Notes under the pieces: model-generated
Told to the model about the DNA's origin: nothing
The model's database searches: none
Seen by the model: the letters and a program-made list of their open reading frames with translations, nothing else
Translations under genes and position numbers: made by a program
Source: Chrysomallon squamiferum
Lineage: Eukaryota; Mollusca; Gastropoda; Neomphalida; Peltospiridae
NCBI GenBank assembly: GCA_012295275.1
Contig: CM022665.1
Coordinates: forward strand, 9,600,476 to 9,664,475
Direction: 5' to 3'
Length of the DNA stretch: 64,000 nucleotides
Part shown: in pieces, positions 51,710-64,000 of the stretch
How the letters are laid out: the number at the start of each line of letters is the position of its first letter
How positions within the stretch are numbered: the stretch's first letter is position 1

Positions 51710-52158
51710 CACCTACTGTTAACAAAAGACATGACAATACTGTGAACAGTATTCCATAACTAAAAAAAAATACTGTTAACTAAAAGCATCAGTATACCAT
51801 GTACAATATTTCAGTACTTAAAAAGATATATTTTGTAAAGTTTAATAATACTGTCTATTTCATTTGTGAGTGGAAAGAACATTTTCTTAATACCTTGGTT
51901 TATTTTATTTTGTAGCTACATGAACTGAATATATTTGAAATACTTGGAAAGATATATTTTCATAAAATTTATTAATACCATTTATTTCATGGACAGTAAA
52001 ATCAATTTTCAAAAATTTTATAGACATACAGTGAAAGACTGAAAAACATGTTTGAGGTATTTCATAAAGATAAATATATTTGTAAAACAAATTTCCATTT
52101 TTATTATCTAACATAACATGCATTTAAAAAAAAAAAATAAAAAATTATTTTCTTTCAG

Positions 52159-52352
52159 GAGTTACAGAAATCCCAACCAAGCCGAGATTCTAGCTGATTT
52201 TCCAATTCACCACAACACAGGCAGACCAAAGACTGTTCCAATCCATCGACCACATTTCACTCAGCCATACTGCTTCCAGTTCTATAATCAAACAAGACTT
52301 GTTGCTCCAAGCAGTTCACGTCACCGAAAGCAAACACCTGTCTCATTCGAAG
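52159..52352 (+). CDS. Later coding exon with unresolved upstream junction
   Basis: The acceptor is TTTTCTTTCAG and the probable donor is GAAG|GTTTGT, which is weak. Only one frame is open: one base, then 64 codons, then one base. The peptide includes RNPNQAEILADFPIHHNTG, RPKTVPIHRPHFTQPYCFQF and APSSSRHRKQTPVSF. Codon choice and GC content are clearly coding-like. The entry phase needs two bases from the previous exon, but exon 8 ends in phase 0. An unseen exon, another donor for exon 8, or a separate transcript is therefore required. If unspliced, the frame would end at TGA 52374-52376 after adding LYFIFL. Confidence 0.68.
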
Positions 52353-55300
52353 GTTTGTACTTCATATTTTTGTGAGCAAATGTTCTGTTTAATCCACAGC
52401 ACTTTATTTGAGGTAAAGAAATGTATGGTTGGAGGCAATCCATGTTTTTTGTTTTTGAAAATGGTGTGGTTGCTGGTTTTTACTGTTAGAAGATTTAAAA
52501 TATTGTAGGTTGTATAATAATGATGATGATAATGTTATGGTGATAATATTAGTAGTAGAAGTACAGCAGTAGATAAAAATTATAATGGTAATTTTAAAAA
52601 AACAATCACTTGGTGCAATTTTGTTATCTCTTTTTACTTTTATAATTGGCTTAAAATTCTACATATTTTAAATTTTGAAACGGATTGAACTTCTCTTATT
52701 TAGTGTCAAAAATGTATTTGTAATTCTTTAGATATATCAATATTTTTATAGGTTTTTATGTTTATTTGATATTAGGATATTTATTTGTATTCAACTGTAT
52801 TGTATAGTTTTGGTTTACAGACAGGCATAAAGTTTTATTCATTTGTATTTAATAGATTAATATACTTTTGTAAGCAAAAATTTAGCATTTTTATTATTAT
52901 TCAGTAGTTTAAAAGTATTTTGTAATCTGCACGTCTTAAACAGAAATAACTTAATATTTCTTAAGTCAAGAAGTACATTTTTGTCTGTATGTGTGTGTGT
53001 GTGTGTTTGTACATGGAAATGTGTATGCTTGCATATATGTGAGTGTAATGTTTTAATTTATTTTACCTTCATGAATTTTTTTTAACAATTCCTGAAATTA
53101 TACAAATTTCATTCTTAAATTCTGCACCTTCTATAAATCATTTGGTTAATTTTATAAATGTGGAAACAACACAACTGTGTTGTGTATAATCTACAAGTTT
53201 TGATAGTTAACTGAAACCTGTATGTGCTGTTTGACTTTTTTTTTTTTTTTTAAATTATAATGAAGCTCATGATCTTGAAAATTATATTCTCCATAAGGAT
53301 GGCAATCCATTCTGTTCTAAAATCCTGCATTCTGTCTCTGTAATCTTTTGCTGTCAGTGATATATTAATAAGAATCTTGAATTTATGGTATGTCCTATTT
53401 TTTTTTTTAAATTCACTAAACAAAACAGTAAAAAAAATAATAATTTAAGAAAAAAGTGAAAATAGAACATGTTATTGCAGCCACTATCTTTTATAACAGC
53501 CAGAAATATTTTTATGGACCTTCCCAGTGACAGGACAACCAGTCATGGGCATAGGCTGGAACAAGAAAATAGCCTAATTGCTAGTATTGTTACGTCTTAA
53601 GACACTTGTTTATTATTGCAGTTTTATTTCCCTTTTTTTTTTCTTAAAAATTATTGAAATTTTTATTTATTTATTTATTTTACATATTTATTTATTTTTA
53701 TTATTTGGTTGCTGTTGTTCTTTTCCCCATAAATTTCATAAATTCTTCAACTTCTACAATGAGGCAGTGGTGAAGTTCTGATGTTTTTACAAATGTACAT
53801 TTTGTGTCACTTAGCTAAACCATTGTTATCTACTGTTGAAATTATTGATTTTTGTTAAGACTAATTCTAACAGAGATGAAACAAAGCTTTTATCTTCCTC
53901 AGACTTAGTGCATTTTAGTGTAAAAACAGGGAGGATACTGATAGTCACTGATTAAAGGCCTTAGGCATGATGTATCACAGATTCAACCTTCACTGTGCCC
54001 TTTAAGGTGGGCATAGCGAACTTACACACAACTTTTAACAATGTTAGACAATACCCAGACAGTCTAACAGAGTAATGGCAATGCATTACAACACATTGGA
54101 AATTCTTTATAACCAGATTTAATGACTGCTAAATTTGACATTAATAATTATGAGGAAGTCAAAAGTGTGACTGTTGAAATAGCCAGTAAAGATATTTGTT
54201 ACATTTAGATGTTCTTACTGCTAGTCGGTATCAGAAATGAAATCAGTTTCCTCAGTGCTATACTTACTAAAAGAAATTTGTTACTGACAGCTAATAATGA
54301 ATATAAATAATACCAATAGCCAATCTGTATTTTTGTGCTGGGGCATCATTAAAATTCATTTATTCATTCATTTGTTTTTTGAACATAATAGCCTTTGATA
54401 CTCTTATCACAGGCTTTGAATAGAATGGGATTTAACTTTAAGTTGTGCCATAAAGAATTGATTCTGCAACCTACTGTCAGTTCTAACTAACTGAAGATGT
54501 TCTTGTGTTGTATACTCACATAGTAGATGGACAGTTCTGAATTAATGTTACTGAGATTATTTATCTTCCCATTCTTTTTTTAATTTAATATTTTAATTTA
54601 AATAAGAAATGCCATATTTTTGGGATTGTTCAAAAGTTTAGATTTTAGATAACATCTTTAAACTGAAGTTCTGAAGTAAAATATTGGGTAGATTTACTTT
54701 TTTAAAAAAATAGATTTTGAAAGGCTTCTGTCCAGAAAGTTGTAATCAATAAATAATGATACTAACATTCTTCACCTTATAAGAAGTATCAATATTGACT
54801 CAGTTCAGTTACATTATACTGATCAATCGGATACTCGTAATGGAATATTTTTAAAGTTTTAATAAGTTATTTGCATTCTGAAATATGGCTTCTTCAAGAG
54901 AATTTAGTTTTTCTCCTGGTTGATGAAATTCATTGATTTAGTAACATGTTTATCAGCCCTTGATAGAAGTATTAGATTATTACTAATATTTCTAAAACTG
55001 ACAGATATTTGAGGACAATTTTTATTAAATATTTTATAACAATTTAACTCTAAGCAAATAACTTCTGGCCAAAATGAAAAAATATATTCATTGAAACAGA
55101 AAAAAAGAAAAAAAAGAAGGGACAATAAGAAAAACGATACAAGACTCTTTAAAAAATTTATTCATGTTTTATTGTTCAATAGAAATTGATTATTAAGCTA
55201 CATTTAACTTACAATTTTGAACTGATACAATTATCTATTATTGATATTTTTAAAGATTACTGATATTTAAAGCTTAGTTTTATCAACTTCTTTTTATGAA

Positions 55301-56846
55301 TGGATTTAGTTTCACTAAAATAACTCCTTTAATGATATTTCCTTTTTCCTTTTACACACTGAAGTTCATTCATATTTTACAATCCAACAACAGTAAAGTA
55401 TTAAATTGAATTTTCAGTCATACAAGCTTGTAAATACATTAAATAAATATTGATCTTTCTAATGAGAGAATATGCCATGCCTAGTCTAAGCCAAAAAGTT
55501 ATTAAAATTTAATTACTACTTTGCTTTTGGAAACAGAGCTTTTTTGCTAATTCTCTCAGATTTTGATGTTCTGTCAGGTTTTTTTTTTCTTGCTCTGACA
55601 GTCTCTACACTCTGTTGCTGTCTTTCTCTCTTTCTTTCTCTTTCTCTCACTGGTTTCTGCAACTCAACAACAAATATCTTATTAAGCTAATTTTTACAAA
55701 TCTCTGACATTGCTGTGCTTTTAACAAGATTGGTTTGTGTGAGTGTTAGTGTCCTCTCACTGACGTCAAGCTGGTGTCAAGTACAAGAAATGGTACATTT
55801 GAGCTCAGCCTCAAGGCCAAATTCTCTTTAATTTGATCACACTTGGGTAAACTCTCTTTTTTTGTGGTTGAGGTAGCACACATATAGACCAGTTTGTCAC
55901 AGACTTGAAGACTAGTTTATATGGTTTTTGAAACACATAATATTTTAGTCAAAGTCTGCCAAACAAATTTAGATCTTTTCATCCAGGCTTTGGGAATTTT
56001 CCATTCTTCATTTGGATCATGCTAAATTTTTGTATTTGAATCTTTCTGAAATTTCCTGATTCAATCATATATTACTCGTATTTTTTTAAAAATTATTTCT
56101 GTTATATATAAAATATTATATTTTCTGATAAATTTCTCTATTAATTAGTTTTTCTTTTTTTCCTGATATCCAATGATAGATAATAATGTATTTTTTTAAG
56201 TATTTATAAAAAATTTTGTAAATAAATTCTTAAGCAAATGATAACTGACAATACTGGTTATAAATGTCTTTTTGTTTTTTGTTTTTTTTGTTCAATTTCA
56301 AATTTGTTTCATCTTGTGAATATATATATATACTTCCATAAGAAGTGGAAATATTTGTTAGAGGTTTTCTGATAAATCTATGTTTATAACTTGTTAAATT
56401 TGGATTATCAGTATTAATTACTATTAAAACCTGTTTAAGCAAATATTTTTAAGGATTTTTTTTTTTTTTTGATAGCTGAAATGGATTGATAATCTAACTA
56501 TTGGATATTTAGCTTCATATTTTTTCACACATAGTATTTTAATGGATGTTTATGACTAAAATGATATTAACTGGAGATTACCTGATACTGAAGAAATGTC
56601 AGTGTACAGTGACATTGCTTCAGCATTTTGGTGGAATGTAATCATATTGAGCCAGTTAGGAATGATATATTTCATAACAGAATATGGTAGAACTAGTCTG
56701 TTTCCATCCTGAGATAAATCCTTAGGAGATTCCCAATTTGTTTTTTTTTAAATTGTTGAAGTTTCAAAAATTATTATTTTTTAAATTTTAAATGTATTTA
56801 CTGCTGATAAATATTTTTAAGCTATTTTTTTAATGTTTGAGATACA

Positions 56847-56877
<31 letters not shown>

Positions 56878-57188
56878 TATTTATTATTAATCCACATTTA
56901 TTTCATATGTCACTGGTACCTGAACCCAACCAGTTAGCCTGTAGCAACACAGTGAAGAACAGGTCACATCAAGAATTCTTCTTTTACATTTTACTACTGA
57001 AACCCCCCTCCCCCATAAAAACAAACTATAGTTATGCTGATGCTAAGGCAATTAAACTTGTTTTGACCAGTATTGCTATTTATATGTGGTCATTACTATC
57101 CATTTGTCAATTTTAATGTGGTCATCCTGTGGGGTTTTAATGTTGTTATTTTCTTAATTATTATTTTATTAGTATGTGTCATGTACAG
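52353..57188 (+). other. Probable intron after the 52159 exon
   Basis: Mostly AT-rich. Features are a GT repeat (52990-53010), a T-rich tract (53625-53700), a CRE palindrome at 55761-55768 in a GC-richer block (55680-55800), and a TA repeat near 56846-56870. A SINE-like patch at 53955-54030 ('cagattcaaccttcactgtg') is too diverged to call. Confidence 0.4.
55761..55768. promoter_or_regulatory. CRE palindrome TGACGTCA
   Basis: An exact CREB/ATF site in an unusually complex block at about 55680-55810, downstream of a CT-rich tract. Confidence 0.3.
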
Positions 57189-57220
57189 ATGGAAATCCAC
57201 TCAGTTCTAGCTTGGCTTAG
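57189..57220 (+). CDS. Possible terminal coding exon
   Basis: TGTCATGTACAG precedes a GC-richer block. Entered in phase 1 from 52352, it reads DGNPLSSSLA and then TAG (57218-57220), a short, plausible C-terminus. Another reading of the same block, ATG at 57189 in phase 0, stays open for 40 codons to a strong donor, TTG|GTGAGT, at 57310. That would make it an internal exon whose phase does not match the previous one. The two readings cannot both be right. An AATAAA lies at 58013-58018. Confidence 0.25.
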
Positions 57221-59269
<2,049 letters not shown>

Positions 59270-59270
<1 letters not shown>

Positions 59271-59530
59271 AGGAATGCGTCTAATTCTGGATCTTGTCAT
59301 TAGCTATTCTTAGTAAAATGGATGTTATTTTTCGTCCATGAAATGGAAGGTCTTCTCCTGAAAATAGTAACTAATCACAAGATTCGTGAAATCAAAATGA
59401 AGATCGCTAGCAGAGATATTGATCACCATGATGGCTTTCGGCTTTGTTGTCTATGGCGTTTTTACTCTCTGTTCCAGATTTAGAAATAATGTTGTTATTT
59501 TGGGAAACGTGTGTGAAAATAACCAGGTAG
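59270..59530 (+). promoter_or_regulatory. CpG-retaining promoter-like region at a possible gene start
   Basis: Around ten CpGs occur in 260 bases, in contrast to the CpG-poor sequence before and after. It covers the candidate first coding exon at 59428-59526. Confidence 0.3.
59428..59526 (+). CDS. Candidate first coding exon of a second gene
   Basis: ATGATG in the good context CACC opens 33 codons that end at CAG|GTAGGC in phase 0. The peptide starts MMAFGFVVYGVFTLCSRF, a hydrophobic N-terminus like a signal or anchor segment, and goes on RNNVVILGNVCENNQ. Read through the donor, the frame stops after 11 more codons. The block lies in a stretch of raised CpG (59270-59530), unlike the CpG-poor sequence on both sides. 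No following exon was identified, and a second donor-like AAG|GTATGT occurs at 59766. This remains a candidate only. Confidence 0.25.
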
Positions 59531-61920
59531 GCGTCCAAAGACCAGGAATTATTATGTTTTGAGGTCATAATTTTGGTGGAAGTTGTAAGCAGAAAAGAAG
59601 AAAAAAATAATTTGTGTTTGTGTTGAGCTGTTTTGATAGGTCAGTTTTAGTTGTGAGTGCAACAGTTTGATCAAGTTAAGTCATGCAGCTGCAAGGGTTT
59701 GATATTTAGTTCATTAAAAAGGGATACTGAACAGGTGTGAAAAGTGATACATCCAGCAGAATTAAGGTATGTTGGGAATTTCAAATACATTTTTTATATT
59801 AAGAAGTGTGTATTAACAGTATTAAGAAAATAAAGTGTTGAAAACAAAATTTCTTAAAGTGAAAATACAATAAAAGAATTAAGGTGTGTAAAAGATTACA
59901 CAATTAAGATTAAGATGGAAATTATAACTGTTAGGAATTTTGGTGATTTGTAATTGAGGAACAATGAAATTTGTGTAATTACATATTTTAAAAATTCATT
60001 AGTTAAGGCATACTGAAAAATGAAAAATCATTTTTAAATACATTTTAAGATATGCATAATAAATATATTTCAAACTTGCAGCAGGACAATTAGTATGATT
60101 ATTAGTGGTAATGGTTAGTGATACTAATGGTCATGGTAGTAGTAGCAGCAATATATTTTATCTACATGTCTTATATTTATATATATTTATTATTTAGTAG
60201 TAACAGTGATGGTAATGATAGTTACAGTAGAAAGAGTGGCGACAACAGCAGTATCAATATAATTATTAGCACTGGCAGCAGTAATTTTAGATAGAATTAA
60301 GTATTATTGCAAACTCTGAATGAGTTAAAAATTTACAAAATAAATATTTTGCAGTATTTTACAACCACTACATTTCAAACACTGAACTCTTTTCTTTTTT
60401 TTTTAGTTCTATATTTTTCTACAACACGTCATTAAAATTGGTCTTTAGAGATTCAGAAATGTGCCTCTGTCCTTGAAACTAATCCTGTAAATCCTCCTTA
60501 ATCCTGTATAAGAAGATTCTTTCTGGCTTCATTTACTTGAGGGTTGCAGCACTTGGAAATTACAAAAATTTGTATTAGCTTCATTGACTAGCTACTGGCC
60601 ACCTGTAGGGTCAGCTGATCACTGATGATCATTTCCATTTGTCAGAAAATGTGAAAAGTTTCCCAGTATAGATCTTCTAGATTTGTCTGTAAACTTAGAA
60701 ATAATTTAACACAAATATTGATGAGAACCAGTGTCTTTGTAAAATGTTTTTTCTTCATGTGTAGTGATGTAAAAAATCAATCATAACTGAAAGCTCGATA
60801 AGTTGAGTTTTTGTATCAAGCTGAAATGATGTAGATCAAATTACAGTTATTAAAAAAATAATAATAAAATAAATAAAATTATTATTATTTTTTTTAAATT
60901 AAAATTTAAGATGTTGGTTATTGTAAAGAGCTGGATGTACAATTCAGTGTGACTTATTATTATTATTATAAATAAAAATAATTGTTAAATATATATGAAA
61001 TCATATGCTAACATAATTTGTACATTAAAACAAAGAGGAAATATTACAAATTAATTCAAACTTCATTTCAGGTTTGAAAATATTAATAAAATGAAAACAC
61101 TGCTTAAAAAACAAAACAAACAAAATATAGTACATTCAAATTGAATCCTGTTTATTTGTGTTTTACTTTTAAAAATGAATAATAATAATCATAATCATAA
61201 TAATGAATGAATAAAATTATAAACTGGAAATAAAGTTGAAACTGATGATGTGCTAAGTACAAAACAGTGAAAACATCAGAAAATAGTATTTTATTATTTA
61301 AGTAATAATAAAGTTAAATGTTAAGATTGCTTTTTAAAACTATAACTTTCTAATATTCTTTTACTTTATAACCCTTAATGCTGAAGATAATAATGTCACA
61401 TACATGTTATTTTATTTCATGCTACAGAAACATTCACGATTTATTCAATTTATTTAAATCTGTAAATATTATGTGAATCACCAGACTGGTATTTAATGTT
61501 GGCAGACCTCATGGGAAATTATCAATGTGTAGCAAAACATTTCTGTTGATCCCAGTGTAGCTGATAGTACCCTTAAGATTTTATTTGTTTTCTATATTTG
61601 GACTTTAATTACTCTAATAACACCAATTTGAGATGTTTGATTATTTAATTCAGATGGGAAACTTCCTCACTGTTGCTAAGTGGAACATGTGGGCAGCAGT
61701 GAAATGTTGTTTTATCAAGCAGAGTTAAGGGAGGAAAATACTTAAAGAAATGAAAACTATTTTTAAAGATAAAATAAATTTAATTTAATTTAAGTTAAAT
61801 TTAAATAAATAAATAAAATAATTAATTAAACAAAATAATTTCAAAAAAAAAGAACCAAAAATAATATTACTACTACTAATAAAAATTATTAAATGATGAT
61901 GGCAAAATTGAATCATATTT

Positions 61921-61924
<4 letters not shown>

Positions 61925-61953
<29 letters not shown>
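61925..61953. repeat. A homopolymer tract
   Basis: A run of about 29 A. No AATAAA at the spacing expected of a retroposed 3' end was seen just upstream. Confidence 0.9.
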
Positions 61954-61955
<2 letters not shown>

Positions 61956-62763
61956 ATCAATTATAAATATAAAAAATATATATGAAATAATAAAATAATT
62001 ATTTACTACAGAATGAGGGGGTGTTAAGAACTTAAAAATACTAAAGAAAAAATATATAAGATTTTTTTTTTTTTTTTTGCTGGATAAAGATGTGACTAAG
62101 CTTTTTAATTTTTGCTTTTTTTATTAGGACTGTTATTGAAATAAGATATTATCTTCATCAAATTCCACATTAAAGTGTAAAGTCTTCTAGTTTATCACAT
62201 TAGAAAAGGAAAAGAAATAGATAATAAAAAGTAAAAACTGAATGATATCATTACTGATGGGAAAAAATCCATTACAAAATATTGAATGTTACGTTAATAT
62301 TGTTTTAAGAAACTAATTTTGAAAATGTCACAAAATTAAAAATTTTTGTGTAATATATTCAGATTTTTTTTTTAAAGAATTATGTAAACAATCATAACAA
62401 GTTTGAACTGGTATTTTCTATTATTATTATTATTTAATAAGTGTTATTATGACTGTAAATCTGCTAACATAAAATATAAATGTAATTTAAAAGCAATCGA
62501 GAACGAAAATAAATTAAGATTATTGAAATAAATATAAATAAATCACATTTGTAAATATTATACTTTTTGTGAGGTGCGAAAACATAAATCTTTTGCTCTT
62601 TAGAACAAAATTATGGACAGGTTATAAATAAAAATGTTGAACAGTTGAATATCAGTTTGTTATTAGAAACCAGCTGTTATGGAATTATCTCCACTTGACT
62701 CAGTAATAATACTGTCAGATTTTCTTTATGAGCTAATTAAACACTGCTCACTGTGCTGACCTG

Positions 62764-62930
62764 GATATTAAACGTACAATAATTCTGAGTTGATATTAAA
62801 CGTACAATAATTATGAGTTGATATTAAACGTACAATAATTATGAGTTGATATTAAATGTACAATAATTCTGAGTTGATATTAAATGTACAATAATTATGA
62901 GTTGATATTAAGCATTCAATAATTCACTGT
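62764..62930 (+). repeat. 28-bp minisatellite, six copies
   Basis: Unit 'gatattaaacgtacaataat' plus 'tctgagtt'. The first copies keep 'aacgtac' and later ones read 'aatgtac', a CpG-to-TpG change across the array. Confidence 0.9.
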
Positions 62931-64000
62931 TGATTTATTTTCATACACTATCATCTGTCATTTGGAGTGATTTCATAAATACAACACTTGTATGGTAGTC
63001 ATGTCAAATAAAATAGTAAAAAAAAAAATATATATATATATATATATATTATAATAATAATAATAAATCAAAAAGATAGATTAGAAAATACAATTCTAGA
63101 AAGAAAAAAAAATGATTAACAAGATCAGTTTTGTGAAATAATGCTGATATTTACTGGTTTGCTGTTGAAAAAGAAGTTGTAAATCCTGCTAATCAGTAAG
63201 AGTAACCCTTGAAAAGGTGGATACATTTTTCATTTCTTGTATTGTTGTATGACACCTAATAACTGTTAATATAGAGATGTGACGAGTGTGTTAAATATTC
63301 ATTAATTTAATATTGTTGACAAATCACTTAATGTAATATTAAAGAATGTCTTCATAACCAAGCTTTTGTGTACAAAATCCTGTAAAGGATATCTAAAAAT
63401 AAATAAATAAAATAAATAAAATAAATAAAATAATATAAAATAATTTATTTATAATTTTTATAAATAATGAATTATAATTTGATATCTTTGTTTATGGCTA
63501 TTTTAAGAGTTACATTCCATATTTGGTATTACAATAATGATAGTATGGATGGCTTTTGTAAGAAAACAGATTTTTTTTCATATACATCTGTATAAAAAGC
63601 TGTATCTCATTTGTGTTGATAACAAACTGTGTAGAGTGAATTATAACTGTTATAAAATGTGAGGTATTAAATGGCTCTGGGAACATAATATTTTAAAAGC
63701 ATGTTCTTATATTAGTGGGGTTTTTTCTTCTGTTTTTCATTTTGAAGATTTTAAAGCAATGTATCAGATAAAATGAAAAAAAATGTAGATGACTGCAGAG
63801 CTCATGATGTTGCAACATATTGCTAGACATTTTGGTTTTTTGTTTGCTAGGATCAAAGCCAAGATTATGAAATAGGAGTTCAGTTATAATGGTTACATAA
63901 CAATGTTCAAGATGAAATTATTTCATTATAAAGAAAAACATTAATTGCTGGAATCATTAGAGGGGATGTGTTATAAATAAAAAAATATAATATTACCTTT

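Larger units (their letters stand above)
49496..52158 (+). other. Interval between exon 8 and the 52159 exon
   Basis: I could not find the exon needed to repair the phase (entry phase 0, exit phase 2). Acceptor-like sites near 50105 and 50637 lead to early stops. It contains a GT repeat, a possible reverse SINE (49845-49960) and the 24-bp minisatellite. Confidence 0.5.
9712..57220 (+). other. Multi-exon protein-coding gene of unrecognised family (gene model)
   Basis: Eight coding exons between 13623 and 49495 each have a pyrimidine tract plus AG upstream and a donor downstream. They join with compatible phases into 286 codons (858 nt) with no stop. A ninth coding exon (52159-52352), a possible terminal exon (from 57189) and a possible 5' exon (9712-9786) extend the model. 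The exons stand out from their surroundings by higher GC and mixed codon use. The predicted protein is basic and rich in Pro, Ser, Thr and Arg in its first 130 residues. It has a likely amphipathic helical stretch near residues 185-206. No signal peptide, membrane segment or domain that I can name is visible. Introns range from 210 bp to about 22.5 kb. The function is unknown. The exon 49378/52159 junction and the 3' end are unresolved, so the total length is uncertain. Confidence 0.75.
59527..64000. other. AT-rich stretch to the right edge
   Basis: Low-complexity sequence with AAT/AAAT runs, an A tract (61925-61953), a TA tract (63031-63050) and a 28-bp minisatellite. One acceptor-like site ('tttttttttag' at 60406) leads to quick stops in all frames tested. 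No gene was supported. Confidence 0.5.

Noticed and set aside
51164-51745. 193-residue plus and 181-residue minus ORFs
   Set aside because: They come from a 24-bp minisatellite. The plus frame starts at TTG, no acceptor or donor is near, and substitutions do not favour silent sites.
55560-55577. Possible 18-nt exon (FDVLS) joining 52352 to 57189 in phase
   Set aside because: The acceptor is fair, but the donor GTTTTT is poor and an 18-nt fit is expected by chance in several kilobases of intron.
60407-60435. Possible terminal exon reading LYFSTTRH then stop after a strong T-tract acceptor
   Set aside because: It is phase-compatible with 52352, but the peptide is short and AT-driven, and the 57189 alternative is more coding-like. 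T-tract plus AG is common here.

Overview
This is a strongly AT-rich window of animal nuclear DNA. It has long introns, very many microsatellites (AC/GT, AG, TAA, TTG, TTTTA), minisatellites, a hAT-type transposon relic and a tRNA-derived SINE-like element. Nothing bacterial or viral was seen: there are no operons and no compact ORFs, and nearly all long open frames are simple-sequence artefacts. The repeat style and the molluscan look of the SINE suggest a lophotrochozoan, perhaps a mollusc. That assignment is an inference and is weak.

The main content is one plus-strand gene spread over at least 39 kb, reconstructed from short exon islands with good splice signals. A probable 5' exon lies at 9712-9786. 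The start codon is at 13623. Coding exons follow at 13623-13751, 15495-15596, 16747-16764 (an 18-nt microexon), 18597-18659, 19426-19523, 19734-19941, 26733-26854 and 49378-49495. These eight join without a reading-frame break into 286 codons. One junction needs a GC-AG intron (19942-26732), and one intron is about 22.5 kb (26855-49377). A further convincing coding exon at 52159-52352 does not match the phase of the exon before it, so an exon is probably missing between them. A possible last exon begins at 57189. I do not recognise the protein. It is basic, rich in Pro, Ser and Arg, and shows no domain I can name.

Layout: 1-5020 is a T-rich, degenerate dimeric tandem repeat with an internal tandem duplication, ending in AATAAA, about 20 bases and an A tract (a retroposition-like end). 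5045-11900 is non-coding, apart from the possible 5' exon, with a comparatively high CpG content, a 290-bp hAT relic with terminal inverted repeats and target-site duplication (9160-9449), and two promoter-like CpG clusters. 12000-59200 is the gene body: CpG-poor, with many intronic minisatellites (a 22-copy 24-bp array open on both strands at 51182-51709 is the most striking), a dispersed repeat seen twice (14585, 37293), a local duplication (22591/23665) and a few GC-richer islands that look like regulatory elements. Around 59270-59530 CpGs reappear beside a small open frame ending at a splice donor, which may be the first exon of a second plus-strand gene. The rest, to 64000, is AT-rich with simple repeats and a 28-bp minisatellite.

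No previously undescribed enzymatic or defence system is visible. The most interesting points are the in-frame UAG just upstream of the start codon, the GC-AG intron, the in-frame microexon, the CpG contrast and the retroposition-like end of the T-rich array.
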